A program made the position numbers and the translations under genes. 44,389 nt of DNA, taken from an uncultured Lachnospiraceae bacterium (GTDB taxonomy: Bacteria > Bacillota > Clostridia > Lachnospirales > Lachnospiraceae). The notes beneath the pieces were generated by a model, which made no database searches, had not been told where the DNA came from, and worked only from the letters and a program-made list of their open reading frames with translations. The DNA is taken from NCBI GenBank assembly GCA_910583895.1, contig CAJTYJ010000031.1, positions 1 to 44,389 on the forward strand. Reading direction: 5' to 3'. Positions 33,148 through 41,195 of the stretch are shown piece by piece. The first letter of the stretch is position 1; each line of letters begins with the position of its first letter.

Positions 33148-33423
33148 TCACAAAAAACGAAAGGCTGAGATTGCATAAAGCAGAGAAACCCCGCTAAGTC
33201 CAAGGGTTCCGGATGTCAAAAGGCTGAAAAGATTGATCCCTACCAGCCACGGCAACCCCTGGGATTCCAGCAAAAGATTGATGCCATAGATGGCAATTCC
33301 GCCCATGGCCGCCCGCAGGCAGAAATTTAAGAAAAACTCTGTCTTTCTTTTTACAGTCACCAGAAAAAGCACGATCAGGCACATGCCTGCGATCACAAGA
33401 ACTCCTGTCTGTTTTTCCAACAT
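33148..33423 (-). CDS. bofA: BofA-like pro-sigma-K processing inhibitor
   Basis: This 91-residue membrane protein has three short hydrophobic segments and the BofA C-terminal pattern INLFSLLTSGTLGLSGVSLLYAI. In Bacillus BofA holds the SpoIVFB protease inactive until engulfment is complete; here it marks a spore-forming ancestry. AAGGAGG lies six bases before the ATG at 33423. In Bacillus it follows recR and yaaL; here a yaaL-like gene lies next to it but points the other way, and recR is 20 kb off. Confidence 0.88.
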   Translation of the reverse strand: MLEKQTGVLVIAGMCLIVLFLVTVKRKTEFFLNFCLRAAMGGIAIYGINLLLESQGLPWLVGINLFSLLTSGTLGLSGVSLLYAISAFRFL

Positions 33424-33544
33424 CTTACGCCTCCTTGTCTGGTTCACTATATGAAATCCGCTGAAAAATATTCCCGTTTCCGTATAAATTTTCCAATTGG
33501 AGACTATACTGATAGTAACCTATTTCCCGAAGACAGGAAGGAAG

Positions 33545-33769
33545 ATGCAGATGAAACGCACAGACCAGAAGAGGAGCGCCGATTCCCGCAGACAGCAGCT
33601 TTTAGAAGATATTGAAAAGACCAAATATGCCTTGGACTGCGCCTACTCCAACTTTGAGAATGTGGTCGATCCGGACCTGATCGACTCCTCCATCTATGAA
33701 CTGAAAGCGGTGCAGATGCGCTACCGGTTCCTGCTAAGACAGGCGGAGCTTTTAGACTCCGCCACTTGA
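33545..33769 (+). CDS. yaaL: YaaL-like DUF2508 protein
   Basis: This 74-residue helical protein has the DUF2508 core ALDCAYSNFENVVDPDLIDSSIYEL and a trailing RYRFLLRQA. The function is unknown; the family is encoded with recR and bofA in many Firmicutes. AGGAAGGA lies just ahead of the ATG at 33545; an ATG two codons later is also possible. It is the only plus-strand gene between 17.9 and 36.5 kb and is divergent from bofA. Confidence 0.85.
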   Translation: MQMKRTDQKRSADSRRQQLLEDIEKTKYALDCAYSNFENVVDPDLIDSSIYELKAVQMRYRFLLRQAELLDSAT

Positions 33770-33798
33770 TCGTTTTATGGTTTTTTCTGGAATTTTCA

Positions 33799-33831
33799 GG
33801 CGCGGAGATGGGAAAGCTTTCATCTCCCGCC
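33799..33831. terminator. Stem-loop between yaaL and the convergent Ktr gene
   Basis: A bulged stem GGCG-GGAGATG-GAAAG / CTTTC-CATCTCC-CGCC covers the 62-base convergent gap. T runs are weak, so termination strength is uncertain in both directions. Confidence 0.5.
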
Positions 33832-34479
33832 TTATAGTTTTCGGATGAACCGGGCAAGATCTTTGTCACTGCCCATAATCATCATATGGTCGTCTCCCAT
33901 AAACCGGTACTCTGCATCCGGCATCCTCATGGAGCCGTCTTTCTCCCGGACTCCCAGAATGCTGATATTATAATTTACACGGACATTCAGCTCCCGGATG
34001 CTTTTGCCGACCCAGCTTTTTAAAGGCAGCACTTCATAAATCCCGTAATCTCCCAGATCCACAAAATCAAATACATGGTTGGCGCTGGATTTTTTCGCGA
34101 TTTTTTCCGCAATATCCCGCTCTGGATAGACAACTTCATCGGCACCGTTTCTCAGGAGAAATTTGGCCTGCACATCTGTGCTGGCCCTGCTCACGACCCA
34201 CCTGGCTCCTAGCTCCTTTAAAAGACTCGTGATCTCCAAACTGCTCTGAAAGTTCGTGCCGATGCACACAAAGCAGGAGTCAAAATTGCGCACTCCCAGT
34301 TCTTTTAAGACCTCAGGCTTTGTACAGTCCCCAATCTGCGCGCTGGTCACCAGGGGAAGACAGGGTGCCAGGCACTCCTCTACCTGATCCACGACCAGAA
34401 TCTCATTGCCGAGGTCAGCAAGCTGGCTGCACAGATAGTGGCCAAACCTGCCCATTCCGATAATTAAAAATGATTTCAT
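33832..34479 (-). CDS. ktrA: TrkA/KtrA family potassium uptake regulator
   Basis: This 215-residue cytoplasmic protein has an RCK_N Rossmann domain (LIIGMGRFGHYLCSQLADLG, acidic end EILVVDQVEE) and an RCK_C domain (about 135-215, LNVRVNYNISILGVREKDG). It forms a ring under the KtrB/TrkH channel and gates it with nucleotides. The ATG at 34479 begins at the Rossmann fold, with AGGAG 11 bases upstream; the frame extends to 34530. It lies 102 bases after the trkH-like gene. Confidence 0.92.
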   Translation of the reverse strand: MKSFLIIGMGRFGHYLCSQLADLGNEILVVDQVEECLAPCLPLVTSAQIGDCTKPEVLKELGVRNFDSCFVCIGTNFQSSLEITSLLKELGARWVVSRASTDVQAKFLLRNGADEVVYPERDIAEKIAKKSSANHVFDFVDLGDYGIYEVLPLKSWVGKSIRELNVRVNYNISILGVREKDGSMRMPDAEYRFMGDDHMMIMGSDKDLARFIRKL

Positions 34480-34581
34480 AAACAATGTTTCTCCTGACTT
34501 GAAATTTTGCTTCCGTCCTCCTGCTTCCAAAAGAAGACGGATTTCTGCATGTTTCTGTATTTATCCAGGCTTTTGCAGTTT

Positions 34582-35925
34582 TTAACCGATATTGATTCGT
34601 TCCATGGGCTGACGCAGGCCCGATTTTTGTTTTTTATCGGTAAAAGCCAGCGCAAAGGACAGGCTCCCGATTCTGCCGCAGTACATCAGAAGTATCAGAA
34701 TGATCCTGGAACCGGTACTGGTCTGTCTGGTAATGCCTGTAGTCATGCCAACCGTATCCACCGCCGAAAAAGTCTCCAGGAGCACATCTGTCAGAGGCAG
34801 GCCGTCCAGGGCGCAGATGAGAAAGGCAGCTGTCACCGCCATGGATAACGTCAGCGTAAATACCACCGCCGCTTTTTCGATCATTCCATCTTCCAGCCTT
34901 CGCCCGTAGATGTTGACCCCGTCTCTTCTCTGAATCATGGAAATAATATAGCACAAAAGCACCATAATCGTAGTCGTCTTGACTCCTCCTGCTGTGGAAC
35001 CGGGATTGCCGCCAATCAGCATAAGAATCAGTGTGAGCAGCTTTCCTGCATCGGTCATCGCCCCCACATCCGTGGTATTAAAGCCCGCAGTCCTGGGCGT
35101 TACGGCTGCAAAGAGCGCGCCCAAAAACTGTCCGGAACCATCAAGCCCGGCCAGCACATTGTTTCGCTCCAGAAGCCAGAAAAGGCCTGTGGGAACTGCC
35201 ACCAACACCACAAGGGCAGTCAGCACCATCTTGGTGTGCAGAGTGTATTTTCGTATATGGAATCTATTCTTCTCAAGATCCCTCCATACCACAAATCCAA
35301 GCCCGCCCGACAGAATCAGTCCCACTGCCGTCAGATTGATCAGCCAGTCGTTTTCATAGCGAACCAGGGAAGAATAGGCTTCAAACCGTCCCATCAGGTC
35401 AAAGCCTGCATTGCAAAAAGCCGATACCGAATGGAAAATTCCGTAGTAAATTCCTTCTAAAAGACCAAATTCCGGCACAAAACGGAGGGAAAAAAGGACG
35501 GCTCCAATCCCCTCAATCCAAAGGGTCCCTTTCACAATCAGCTTTGCCAGACGTACAATTCCCCCAAGTTCCAATGTATTTACACTGTCCTTCAAAAGGC
35601 CCCTGTCCGCAAGACCGATCCTTCTGCCCATCAGAAGGAGGATCGTCACACCGATGGTCACAAATCCCAGACCGCCGATCTGAATCATCAGAAGGATCAC
35701 CAGCTGCCCGAAAAGACTCCAATGCTGATAAGTATCCACCACCGCAAGTCCGGTCACACAGGTGGCGCTGGTAGCAGTAAAAAGAGCCGACAGAGGATCC
35801 GTCCACGACGTCTCACGGCTGGATACCGGCAGCATCAAAAGACTGGTCCCGCACAGTATGATAATAAAAAACCCCACCGCAATCCACTGGGTCCGTGTCA
35901 GGCGGTTGCGCATTTTTGCAAACAT
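34582..35925 (-). CDS. ktrB: TrkH/KtrB family potassium uptake channel
   Basis: This 447-residue membrane protein has four channel-like repeats, each with a pore loop and selectivity Gly, for example ATSATCVTGLAVVDT, VSAFCNAGFDLMG, VTPRTAGFNTTDVG and SAVDTVGMTTGI. It passes K+, probably with Na+, and is controlled by the KtrA-like subunit. The ATG at 35925 was chosen because GGAGG lies six bases ahead; the frame opens two codons earlier. Confidence 0.93.
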   Translation of the reverse strand: MFAKMRNRLTRTQWIAVGFFIIILCGTSLLMLPVSSRETSWTDPLSALFTATSATCVTGLAVVDTYQHWSLFGQLVILLMIQIGGLGFVTIGVTILLLMGRRIGLADRGLLKDSVNTLELGGIVRLAKLIVKGTLWIEGIGAVLFSLRFVPEFGLLEGIYYGIFHSVSAFCNAGFDLMGRFEAYSSLVRYENDWLINLTAVGLILSGGLGFVVWRDLEKNRFHIRKYTLHTKMVLTALVVLVAVPTGLFWLLERNNVLAGLDGSGQFLGALFAAVTPRTAGFNTTDVGAMTDAGKLLTLILMLIGGNPGSTAGGVKTTTIMVLLCYIISMIQRRDGVNIYGRRLEDGMIEKAAVVFTLTLSMAVTAAFLICALDGLPLTDVLLETFSAVDTVGMTTGITRQTSTGSRIILILLMYCGRIGSLSFALAFTDKKQKSGLRQPMERINIG

Positions 35926-35970
35926 AATCATCCTCCCTGCCGGATCTGACTGAACTTTCCGGCTTTTTTA

Positions 35971-35999
35971 ATTATAATACCCACTCTTTCTTTTGTCTA
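35971..35999 (-). promoter_or_regulatory. Promoter of the Ktr/Trk potassium genes
   Basis: On the minus strand TAGACA (35994-35999), 17 bases and TATAAT (35971-35976) lie 46 bases before the ktrB start. A GCCGGA/TCCGGC hairpin in the leader sits just ahead of the ribosome site. Confidence 0.7.
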
Positions 36000-36508
36000 C
36001 CAGTGTTCTGTCTGCATCATGAGAAAGGCATGAATCAATAAACTGTGAATATTCTGTAAACAAATATCATATCTGATGTTTTTATAAATCGATTCTGGAA
36101 CAAAAGCATGATATTTGGCGATACTCTGAAGAACAAATTTTCATCAGCAAGACGGAGAAAGAAGGCGGCGCGGTGGCATCATTGACCGCCGGCCACACAA
36201 TCTCATGGAACAGAAACCACGATTCATCCCTGCGTTTGCCGTGTTTCCCGTCCATGGCAAAAACCTGGAAATATATCTTTCTGGTTGCTCACACGGACAG
36301 ATTTCCCAATGCACCGCAACCGGAAATTCAGACACAATAAGTGTCCATAAGATCCAAACTGCCGCGACCTGGATACAAGTGTGTGGCCTGGATGAGATCC
36401 GTGACGGAATCTGCCTTTTCCAAAGAAAAGTTTTGAATTTTCTCCTACCTATTTTGGAAAAATAGTGTTATGATAGATACAGCAGTTTAGAAAAGAAAAA
36501 GGAAATAT
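36000..36508. other. Long intergenic stretch with inverted repeat and weak ORF
   Basis: This is a gap of about 500 bases between ktrB and the NERD gene. CAAATATCAT (36061-36070) is inverted as ATGATATTTG (36108-36117). An open frame at 36205-36465 (+, 86 codons, many Cys/His/Gln) has no ribosome site and no recognised family, and an opposite-strand frame overlaps it. It may be a gene remnant or chance. Confidence 0.35.
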
Positions 36509-37501
36509 ATGGATATCAACAAATTAAGTGAAGAACGCATCCTTATGGCACAGGAAGCAGAAAAGGAAAAAGAAACCCTTGCCTGTATCAATAAAGAGAT
36601 CAAAAAAAGAAAAGACTATATCCGCTCCCTTCATCTGCTGGAGGAGAGCCGGTATGATAACAGCCAGGCCAGAAAACAGTACAGCGGGCTTCTGCGCATT
36701 TTAAAAAAATATCAGGTGGATTTGGAACAGACCTCCGAAAGATTCCAGCAGATGACCCGGGCCATTCAGGACTCCAGCCGGGGACTGGAATTCGGGCAGA
36801 AGGGAGAAGACAGAGCAGCGGAAGCCATGGAACTTTTAGGCGACAAAGTCATCTCTTTGCAGAATCTCCGTCTGAAATACGACAACCTGGACATCGAACA
36901 TGACCTGGTCATCATCGCACCCACGGGCATTTTCTCCGTGGAAGTGAAAAATAAAAGAAACAACGGCACCATCTCGGAAAAGGGCATCCTGCGAAGCGGA
37001 TCCCATTCAGAAAACCTCATCGAACAGATCCGCCGCCATACCAACTCCTTAAGCCGCCATCTGGAGGATATTTACAAAAAGCAACCGCAGATGAAGAAGA
37101 AACTGAAAGTATACCCGATTATTTTATGGGCCAACGACCGTTCCAACGTCAAAGATCAGTTTCGGGAAGTACCGGTCTGTTATATCAACCGGCTGGAATA
37201 TGAGATTTTTAAGAAAGACCGCTACACCGCACGGCTGTCCAGAAATGAGATGGAAGACATCAGCGCTAAGCTAAAGAAAAGAAAGCACCAGAATCGATTA
37301 TATCCTCTCTGCGTGGACAAGTCCTATCTGGACGAACTGACAGAATACAGCCTGCAGGATCTGAAAAAACAACTGGAAGACACTACCAGAAGACTGCGGA
37401 TCGATGAATATGACATCCGGACCCTGGACAAAAAAATCCAGAAAAAGGGAAAAGGCATTTTTTCCAAGATCGGAGAACTGTTTTCGAGAGATACCATCTG
37501 A
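36509..37501 (+). CDS. NERD nuclease-domain protein with coiled coils
   Basis: This is a 330-residue protein. A coiled-coil N-terminus (about 1-90) is followed by a NERD domain (about 95-215): GQKGEDRAAEAMELLGD, then NLDIEHDLVIIAPTGIFSVEVKNKR with the PD-(D/E)xK-like Asp132 and Glu145-x-Lys147. A second charged helical region covers about 270-318. NERD proteins are thought to be nucleases tied to DNA processing, but the target is unknown. AAAGGAAAT precedes the ATG. It is a single gene ended by a hairpin shared with yitT. Confidence 0.85.
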   Translation: MDINKLSEERILMAQEAEKEKETLACINKEIKKRKDYIRSLHLLEESRYDNSQARKQYSGLLRILKKYQVDLEQTSERFQQMTRAIQDSSRGLEFGQKGEDRAAEAMELLGDKVISLQNLRLKYDNLDIEHDLVIIAPTGIFSVEVKNKRNNGTISEKGILRSGSHSENLIEQIRRHTNSLSRHLEDIYKKQPQMKKKLKVYPIILWANDRSNVKDQFREVPVCYINRLEYEIFKKDRYTARLSRNEMEDISAKLKKRKHQNRLYPLCVDKSYLDELTEYSLQDLKKQLEDTTRRLRIDEYDIRTLDKKIQKKGKGIFSKIGELFSRDTI

Positions 37502-37552
37502 CACATCCGATATACAGGATTACAAGGACATCTCCCCTGCGAGTCCAAAAGC

Positions 37553-37599
37553 AAAAAAGACCAGCCATACCGGTCCGGCCGGATATCCTGGTCTTTTTT
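37553..37599. terminator. Bidirectional terminator between NERD gene and yitT
   Basis: AAAAAAGACCAG (37553-37564) is the exact inverse of CTGGTCTTTTTT (37588-37599); an inner CCGG-rich stem extends it. It serves both convergent genes. Confidence 0.85.
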
Positions 37600-37603
37600 C
37601 CTG

Positions 37604-38476
37604 CTATCCAATGGGAGCCTGATAAAAGCTTCCGTAAAAATTCTGTGTCTTTAATACATTGATGATGACATGCGGGTCCTCAGACCGCATCAGTTCGATG
37701 ATCTCCGACGCCTCATAGGAAGATACCACCGTGTGCAGCAAATACATTTTTTTGTGGCTGTAACCGCCCACCGCCTCCACACAGGAGATCCCGTGGCGAT
37801 ATTTCTGTACATACGCCTTCATGACGGCCTCAGCGTGCATGGTGGTGATCTGCAGCGTCACCCGCTCATACCGATGATGGAAAGAGGAGATCGTCCGGGT
37901 GGAGATAAACTGGAACAAGATGGAATAACCGGCATAAATCCATCCAAACATAAATCCGAAGATGCAAAGAAGGATCACATTCCCCGCAAATACCTGTTCC
38001 CAGATGGAACGCCCGGTTCTGTTGGACACATACAAAGCGATGAAATCCGTCCCGCCTGTGGATGCATTTCCCTTCAGCGCAATGGCCGTGCCGATACCAT
38101 AGAGAAAACCGCCGAAAATCACGTTCAGCATCGTATCGTCAAACAACGGCTGAAACCGGCAGACTTTCAGAAGAAAGCTGGCCAAAAACACCTGCATGAG
38201 CGAATAAAAGGTAAACCGTTTGCTGATGCTGCGGCTGCACAGAAGTGCAACCGGAATGTTCAGGGCAAGCATTCCAAGAGAGGTGGAAAAGCTTCCTCCG
38301 TACAAAGATGCGATATCGTCAATCAGGATGGCAACTCCTGTAAAACCGCCTGACAAAAGCCCTGATGGACGGATAAACACCTGGATTACAAACGCCTGTA
38401 TAAACGCCGACGCGGTAACTGCAGCAACCGTGAGGATTCTGCGTATCCCCTTATTTTGTTTCCATCTTGCCCACAT
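37604..38476 (-). CDS. yitT: YitT family membrane protein
   Basis: This 290-residue protein has about five to six membrane helices (DUF161-type, SGLLSGGFTGVAILIDD, ASTGGTDFIALYV) and a C-terminal cytoplasmic DUF2179 domain (ITTMHAEAVMKAYVQKYRHG...). The function is not established. GGGGGAG lies five bases before the ATG at 38476; a longer frame to 38680 is unlikely. It is a single gene. Confidence 0.9.
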   Translation of the reverse strand: MWARWKQNKGIRRILTVAAVTASAFIQAFVIQVFIRPSGLLSGGFTGVAILIDDIASLYGGSFSTSLGMLALNIPVALLCSRSISKRFTFYSLMQVFLASFLLKVCRFQPLFDDTMLNVIFGGFLYGIGTAIALKGNASTGGTDFIALYVSNRTGRSIWEQVFAGNVILLCIFGFMFGWIYAGYSILFQFISTRTISSFHHRYERVTLQITTMHAEAVMKAYVQKYRHGISCVEAVGGYSHKKMYLLHTVVSSYEASEIIELMRSEDPHVIINVLKTQNFYGSFYQAPIG

Positions 38477-38784
38477 ATTGTCTCCCCCTGTTTTCCGGCT
38501 GATTTGACTGTCCCTGTACTCGGACGCACCATTCTGACTCCATATACATGCTTTTACCACACACTTTCCACAGAACGCACAGAAACCCTGACATGCAGGG
38601 CGCTGTAGTTTCTCCGCTTTGCAGCAAAATATTTGTGCTGGTGTCCTGTCTGCCCGGTGACCAGCCGGCAGTCTGAACATGAAAACTGCTCCTTAAGATC
38701 CAGACTGCCTCCTAAGTCCTGTTTCTTTTAAAATCACACAGCAACGAAACGGCCTGGCACAAAAAGCAGCTCTGCTTCACTTTG
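38477..38784. other. Intergenic gap between yitT and cutC
   Basis: A gap of 308 bases. At the right end is a short terminator for cutC; the rest shows no convincing gene, repeat or promoter. Confidence 0.5.
38761..38782 (-). terminator. Terminator after cutC
   Basis: On the minus strand AAGCAG (38772-38777) pairs with CTGCTT (38764-38769), followed by T residues; a CAAAG...CTTTTTG outer pairing extends it. Short but well placed, directly after the cutC stop. Confidence 0.55.
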
Positions 38785-39549
38785 TCAGATCCTGGTTCCT
38801 TCTCTGACTCTGGACACCAGTTTTTGCACAAGTTCTGACGAGACCACATCATATTCGAATGTATGTTCTCCACCTGCAATACTGTAGGAAATCCCGTTCT
38901 GCACCGTCGTCGGATCCGTCTCCCATGCCTTGCAGGAACTGTGAACCTGATGAAGCCCGGTATATTCCATCAGTTCTGCCGCATTGTCCGCATTGACGCC
39001 GCTGCCCGCCAGAATCTGGATGTCTTTCCCGTAATCTGCCTGCAGCTTTTTCAGCATCTCTCTGCCTTCTGCCGCCTTTGGCTTCAGACCGCTGGTCAGC
39101 ACCCGGGTCACGCCCATGGCAATCAGCCGTTCCATGGCGGCAAACGGATCCTTCGAGCAGTCAAAAGCCCGGTGAAATACGGCTTCTCCTCCCATATTCC
39201 GGATCTTCTCGGTCAGTCTCAGATTACGCTGTTCATCCAGAGAGGCATCCGCCTGAAGACATCCGAAAGCGATCCCGTCCGCTCCGCACCGAAGCAGGCT
39301 TTCACACTCCTTCATCATCACCTGAAACTCTTCTTCCGTATAACAGAATCCCGCACCTCTTGGCCGCACCATGGCAACCACCTTCAAAGACGGAAATTCT
39401 TCCTTTACCATGCAAAGCGTACTCTCTGTGGGCGTCAGTCCGCCCAGCATAAGGGCGCTGTTCAGTTCGATCCGCTCTGCTCCCCCAAGCGCCGCCTGTT
39501 TTGCATCATAATAGCTGCCGCAGCAGATTTCTACAATCTTTCCTGTCAT
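38785..39549 (-). CDS. cutC: CutC family protein
   Basis: This 254-residue TIM-barrel protein begins VEICCGSYYDAKQAALGGAE, then ADGIAFGCLQADASLD, HRAFD and ILAGSGVNADNAAELM. It was named for copper homeostasis, but that role is disputed; the family frequently sits in carbohydrate clusters of Firmicutes, and an enzymatic role on a sugar or amino compound has been suggested. Here it lies at the end of the run glycosylasparaginase, M20 dipeptidase. The ribosome site is weak (AAAGG, about 9 bases). Confidence 0.9.
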   Translation of the reverse strand: MTGKIVEICCGSYYDAKQAALGGAERIELNSALMLGGLTPTESTLCMVKEEFPSLKVVAMVRPRGAGFCYTEEEFQVMMKECESLLRCGADGIAFGCLQADASLDEQRNLRLTEKIRNMGGEAVFHRAFDCSKDPFAAMERLIAMGVTRVLTSGLKPKAAEGREMLKKLQADYGKDIQILAGSGVNADNAAELMEYTGLHQVHSSCKAWETDPTTVQNGISYSIAGGEHTFEYDVVSSELVQKLVSRVREGTRI

Positions 39550-39581
39550 CTTTTTACGCCTTTTCTCTTTTTTATAAAATC

Positions 39582-39782
39582 AAAAACCCCGCTGCAAGCA
39601 ATGGGGTATCAAACTTGCAGCGCTGCGAAGCAGCGGAGTATTTGACCCTCGCGGCAGTCGCCAAATGTCTGCAAGCAGCCACTTGGCTCGTTGCTCGCGG
39701 GAATAAACGGCACGAAATTTCTGCCCCTGCAGACGAGGATACTGAAAAAGTCCTTTTATGCGGAAATGACTATTTTTTCAGT
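39582..39782 (-). other. Nested hairpins and terminator between M20 gene and cutC
   Basis: On the minus strand a terminator-like stem CGCTGCAAG (39614-39622) / CTTGCAGCG (39590-39598) is followed by GGG and five T. CGCTGC-GAA-GCAGCG (39621-39635) overlaps it and could form instead. Upstream, ACTGAAAAAATAGTC (39768-39782) pairs with GGACTTTTTCAGT (39741-39753). The overlap of pairings would suit regulated readthrough into cutC or a repeat element. Confidence 0.5.
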
Positions 39783-39847
39783 GACCTCTAATCGGGGGGG
39801 CGTTTATCATGCATTTCCGGCAATTTTCATACATTAAACTATATATA

Positions 39848-40948
39848 CTACAAAAGTCCCAGACGGTAAAGCCCCAATGCATAGATTTTTGCATTTTTTA
39901 TCAGGTCCGTTTCTTTCATCCATTCGTTGGGATTATGTCCGATGCCTTTTTGTCCCGCAAAACTCGGACCAAATGGCACGATCCCGGGCATGGCCTTGGC
40001 ATATGTGCCTCCGGTTGTCGTCACCGGTGTCCCGTCTTCTCCAGTCACCAGCTCATAACATTCCTTCAGTGCCTGTACCATGGGACTTTCCTTATCAAAT
40101 ACCACCGGATCATAGTTCTGTACAAGCGTAACCTTCTGGTCCCCCGCTTTTTCCCGGATCCTTTCCAGAATTTCATCAATGGTATGGCCGGCCGGATAAC
40201 TGAGCGCCGCTTCAAAAGAAAGCGTCTGCCCGTTCATCCACAGCTTATAATTGCGCATCTCCATAACGCCGTATTCCGGATGGGAAAAATCGATGCCCAG
40301 CCTGTCTCCGGTATTTTTTGCGCCGATAAAATACTGTGTCACAAAATCACAGAACGGTCCTGCCTCTTTTGCTTCCACACGGATCACGGCGCGTCCCCGC
40401 TCCGCATACACCACCGGAAATTTGCAGTCCGGCGTAAATCCGTATACCGGAGGCTGTTCCTTCGACAGATAATAACGCAGATCCTCAAATCCCGACTCTT
40501 CATCGCACCCGAAGATGATCCGCACCCGATGCTTTGGTTCATACCCCAGTTCCTTCAGCGCGTACAGCCCGTACAGGCAGGCAAGAATCGGTCCCTTGTT
40601 GTCCAGAACCCCCCGGCCATACAGCACACCATCCTCTGCGTATCCTGCAAAAGGCGGCTGCTTCCATCCGTCTCCGGGAGGAACCACATCCACATGGCCG
40701 ATGGCGCACACATAATCGTCCCCTTTGCCGTACTCCACATAGCCCATGTAATTGTTGAGATTCACAGTCCGAAATCCCAGACGCTCCCCCATCTCCAGCG
40801 CCTTCTGAAGTGCCTTTCTGACCCCTGGCCCAAAAGGTGCACCCGGCTGGGCTTCCGTCTCCACACTGTCAATCCGCACCAGTTCCAGGATATCCTCCAT
40901 CATCTGTTCTTTCAGTGACTCTACTTTTTTCAAAATTCTCTGTTCCAC
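39848..40948 (-). CDS. M20 family dipeptidase (PepV/Sapep-like)
   Basis: This 366-residue zinc peptidase carries all metal and catalytic residues: GHVDVVPPGDGW (His and Asp), GRGVLDNKGP (bridging Asp), CDEESGFED (Glu pair), TPDCKFPVVYAE and GIGHNPNEWM near the end. It should cleave dipeptides in the cytoplasm. PepV proteins are about 450-470 residues, so the lid region is reduced here. GTG at 40948 was chosen because GGGGGAG lies six bases ahead. It follows the glycosylasparaginase gene by 247 bases, with an imperfect inverted repeat between. Confidence 0.85.
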   Translation of the reverse strand: MEQRILKKVESLKEQMMEDILELVRIDSVETEAQPGAPFGPGVRKALQKALEMGERLGFRTVNLNNYMGYVEYGKGDDYVCAIGHVDVVPPGDGWKQPPFAGYAEDGVLYGRGVLDNKGPILACLYGLYALKELGYEPKHRVRIIFGCDEESGFEDLRYYLSKEQPPVYGFTPDCKFPVVYAERGRAVIRVEAKEAGPFCDFVTQYFIGAKNTGDRLGIDFSHPEYGVMEMRNYKLWMNGQTLSFEAALSYPAGHTIDEILERIREKAGDQKVTLVQNYDPVVFDKESPMVQALKECYELVTGEDGTPVTTTGGTYAKAMPGIVPFGPSFAGQKGIGHNPNEWMKETDLIKNAKIYALGLYRLGLL

Positions 40949-41195
40949 AGATCTCTCCCCCTTTTTCCCGGCCAGTCTGCAAATCATGAGTCTGTCTCTA
41001 TCTTTGCGCAGCGCTGTGTGGCTTTCAGCTGCTGAAAAACCGGGATGTCCGCCTCAGACGGACTTATGAGACAGACAAAACCCGTTTTCTCTCCAGATCC
41101 GTTCACGCCGGATGCTGCGCAGACAGACCAGACATGACAACGGTTATCTGCCCTTCCCGGCGGCAGCCGGAATTGTGACCATTGTCCCGGTATCC

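Noticed and set aside
36144..36335. 63-codon minus-strand frame upstream of the NERD gene
   Set aside because: No ribosome site, overlaps another weak frame on the other strand, no recognisable family.
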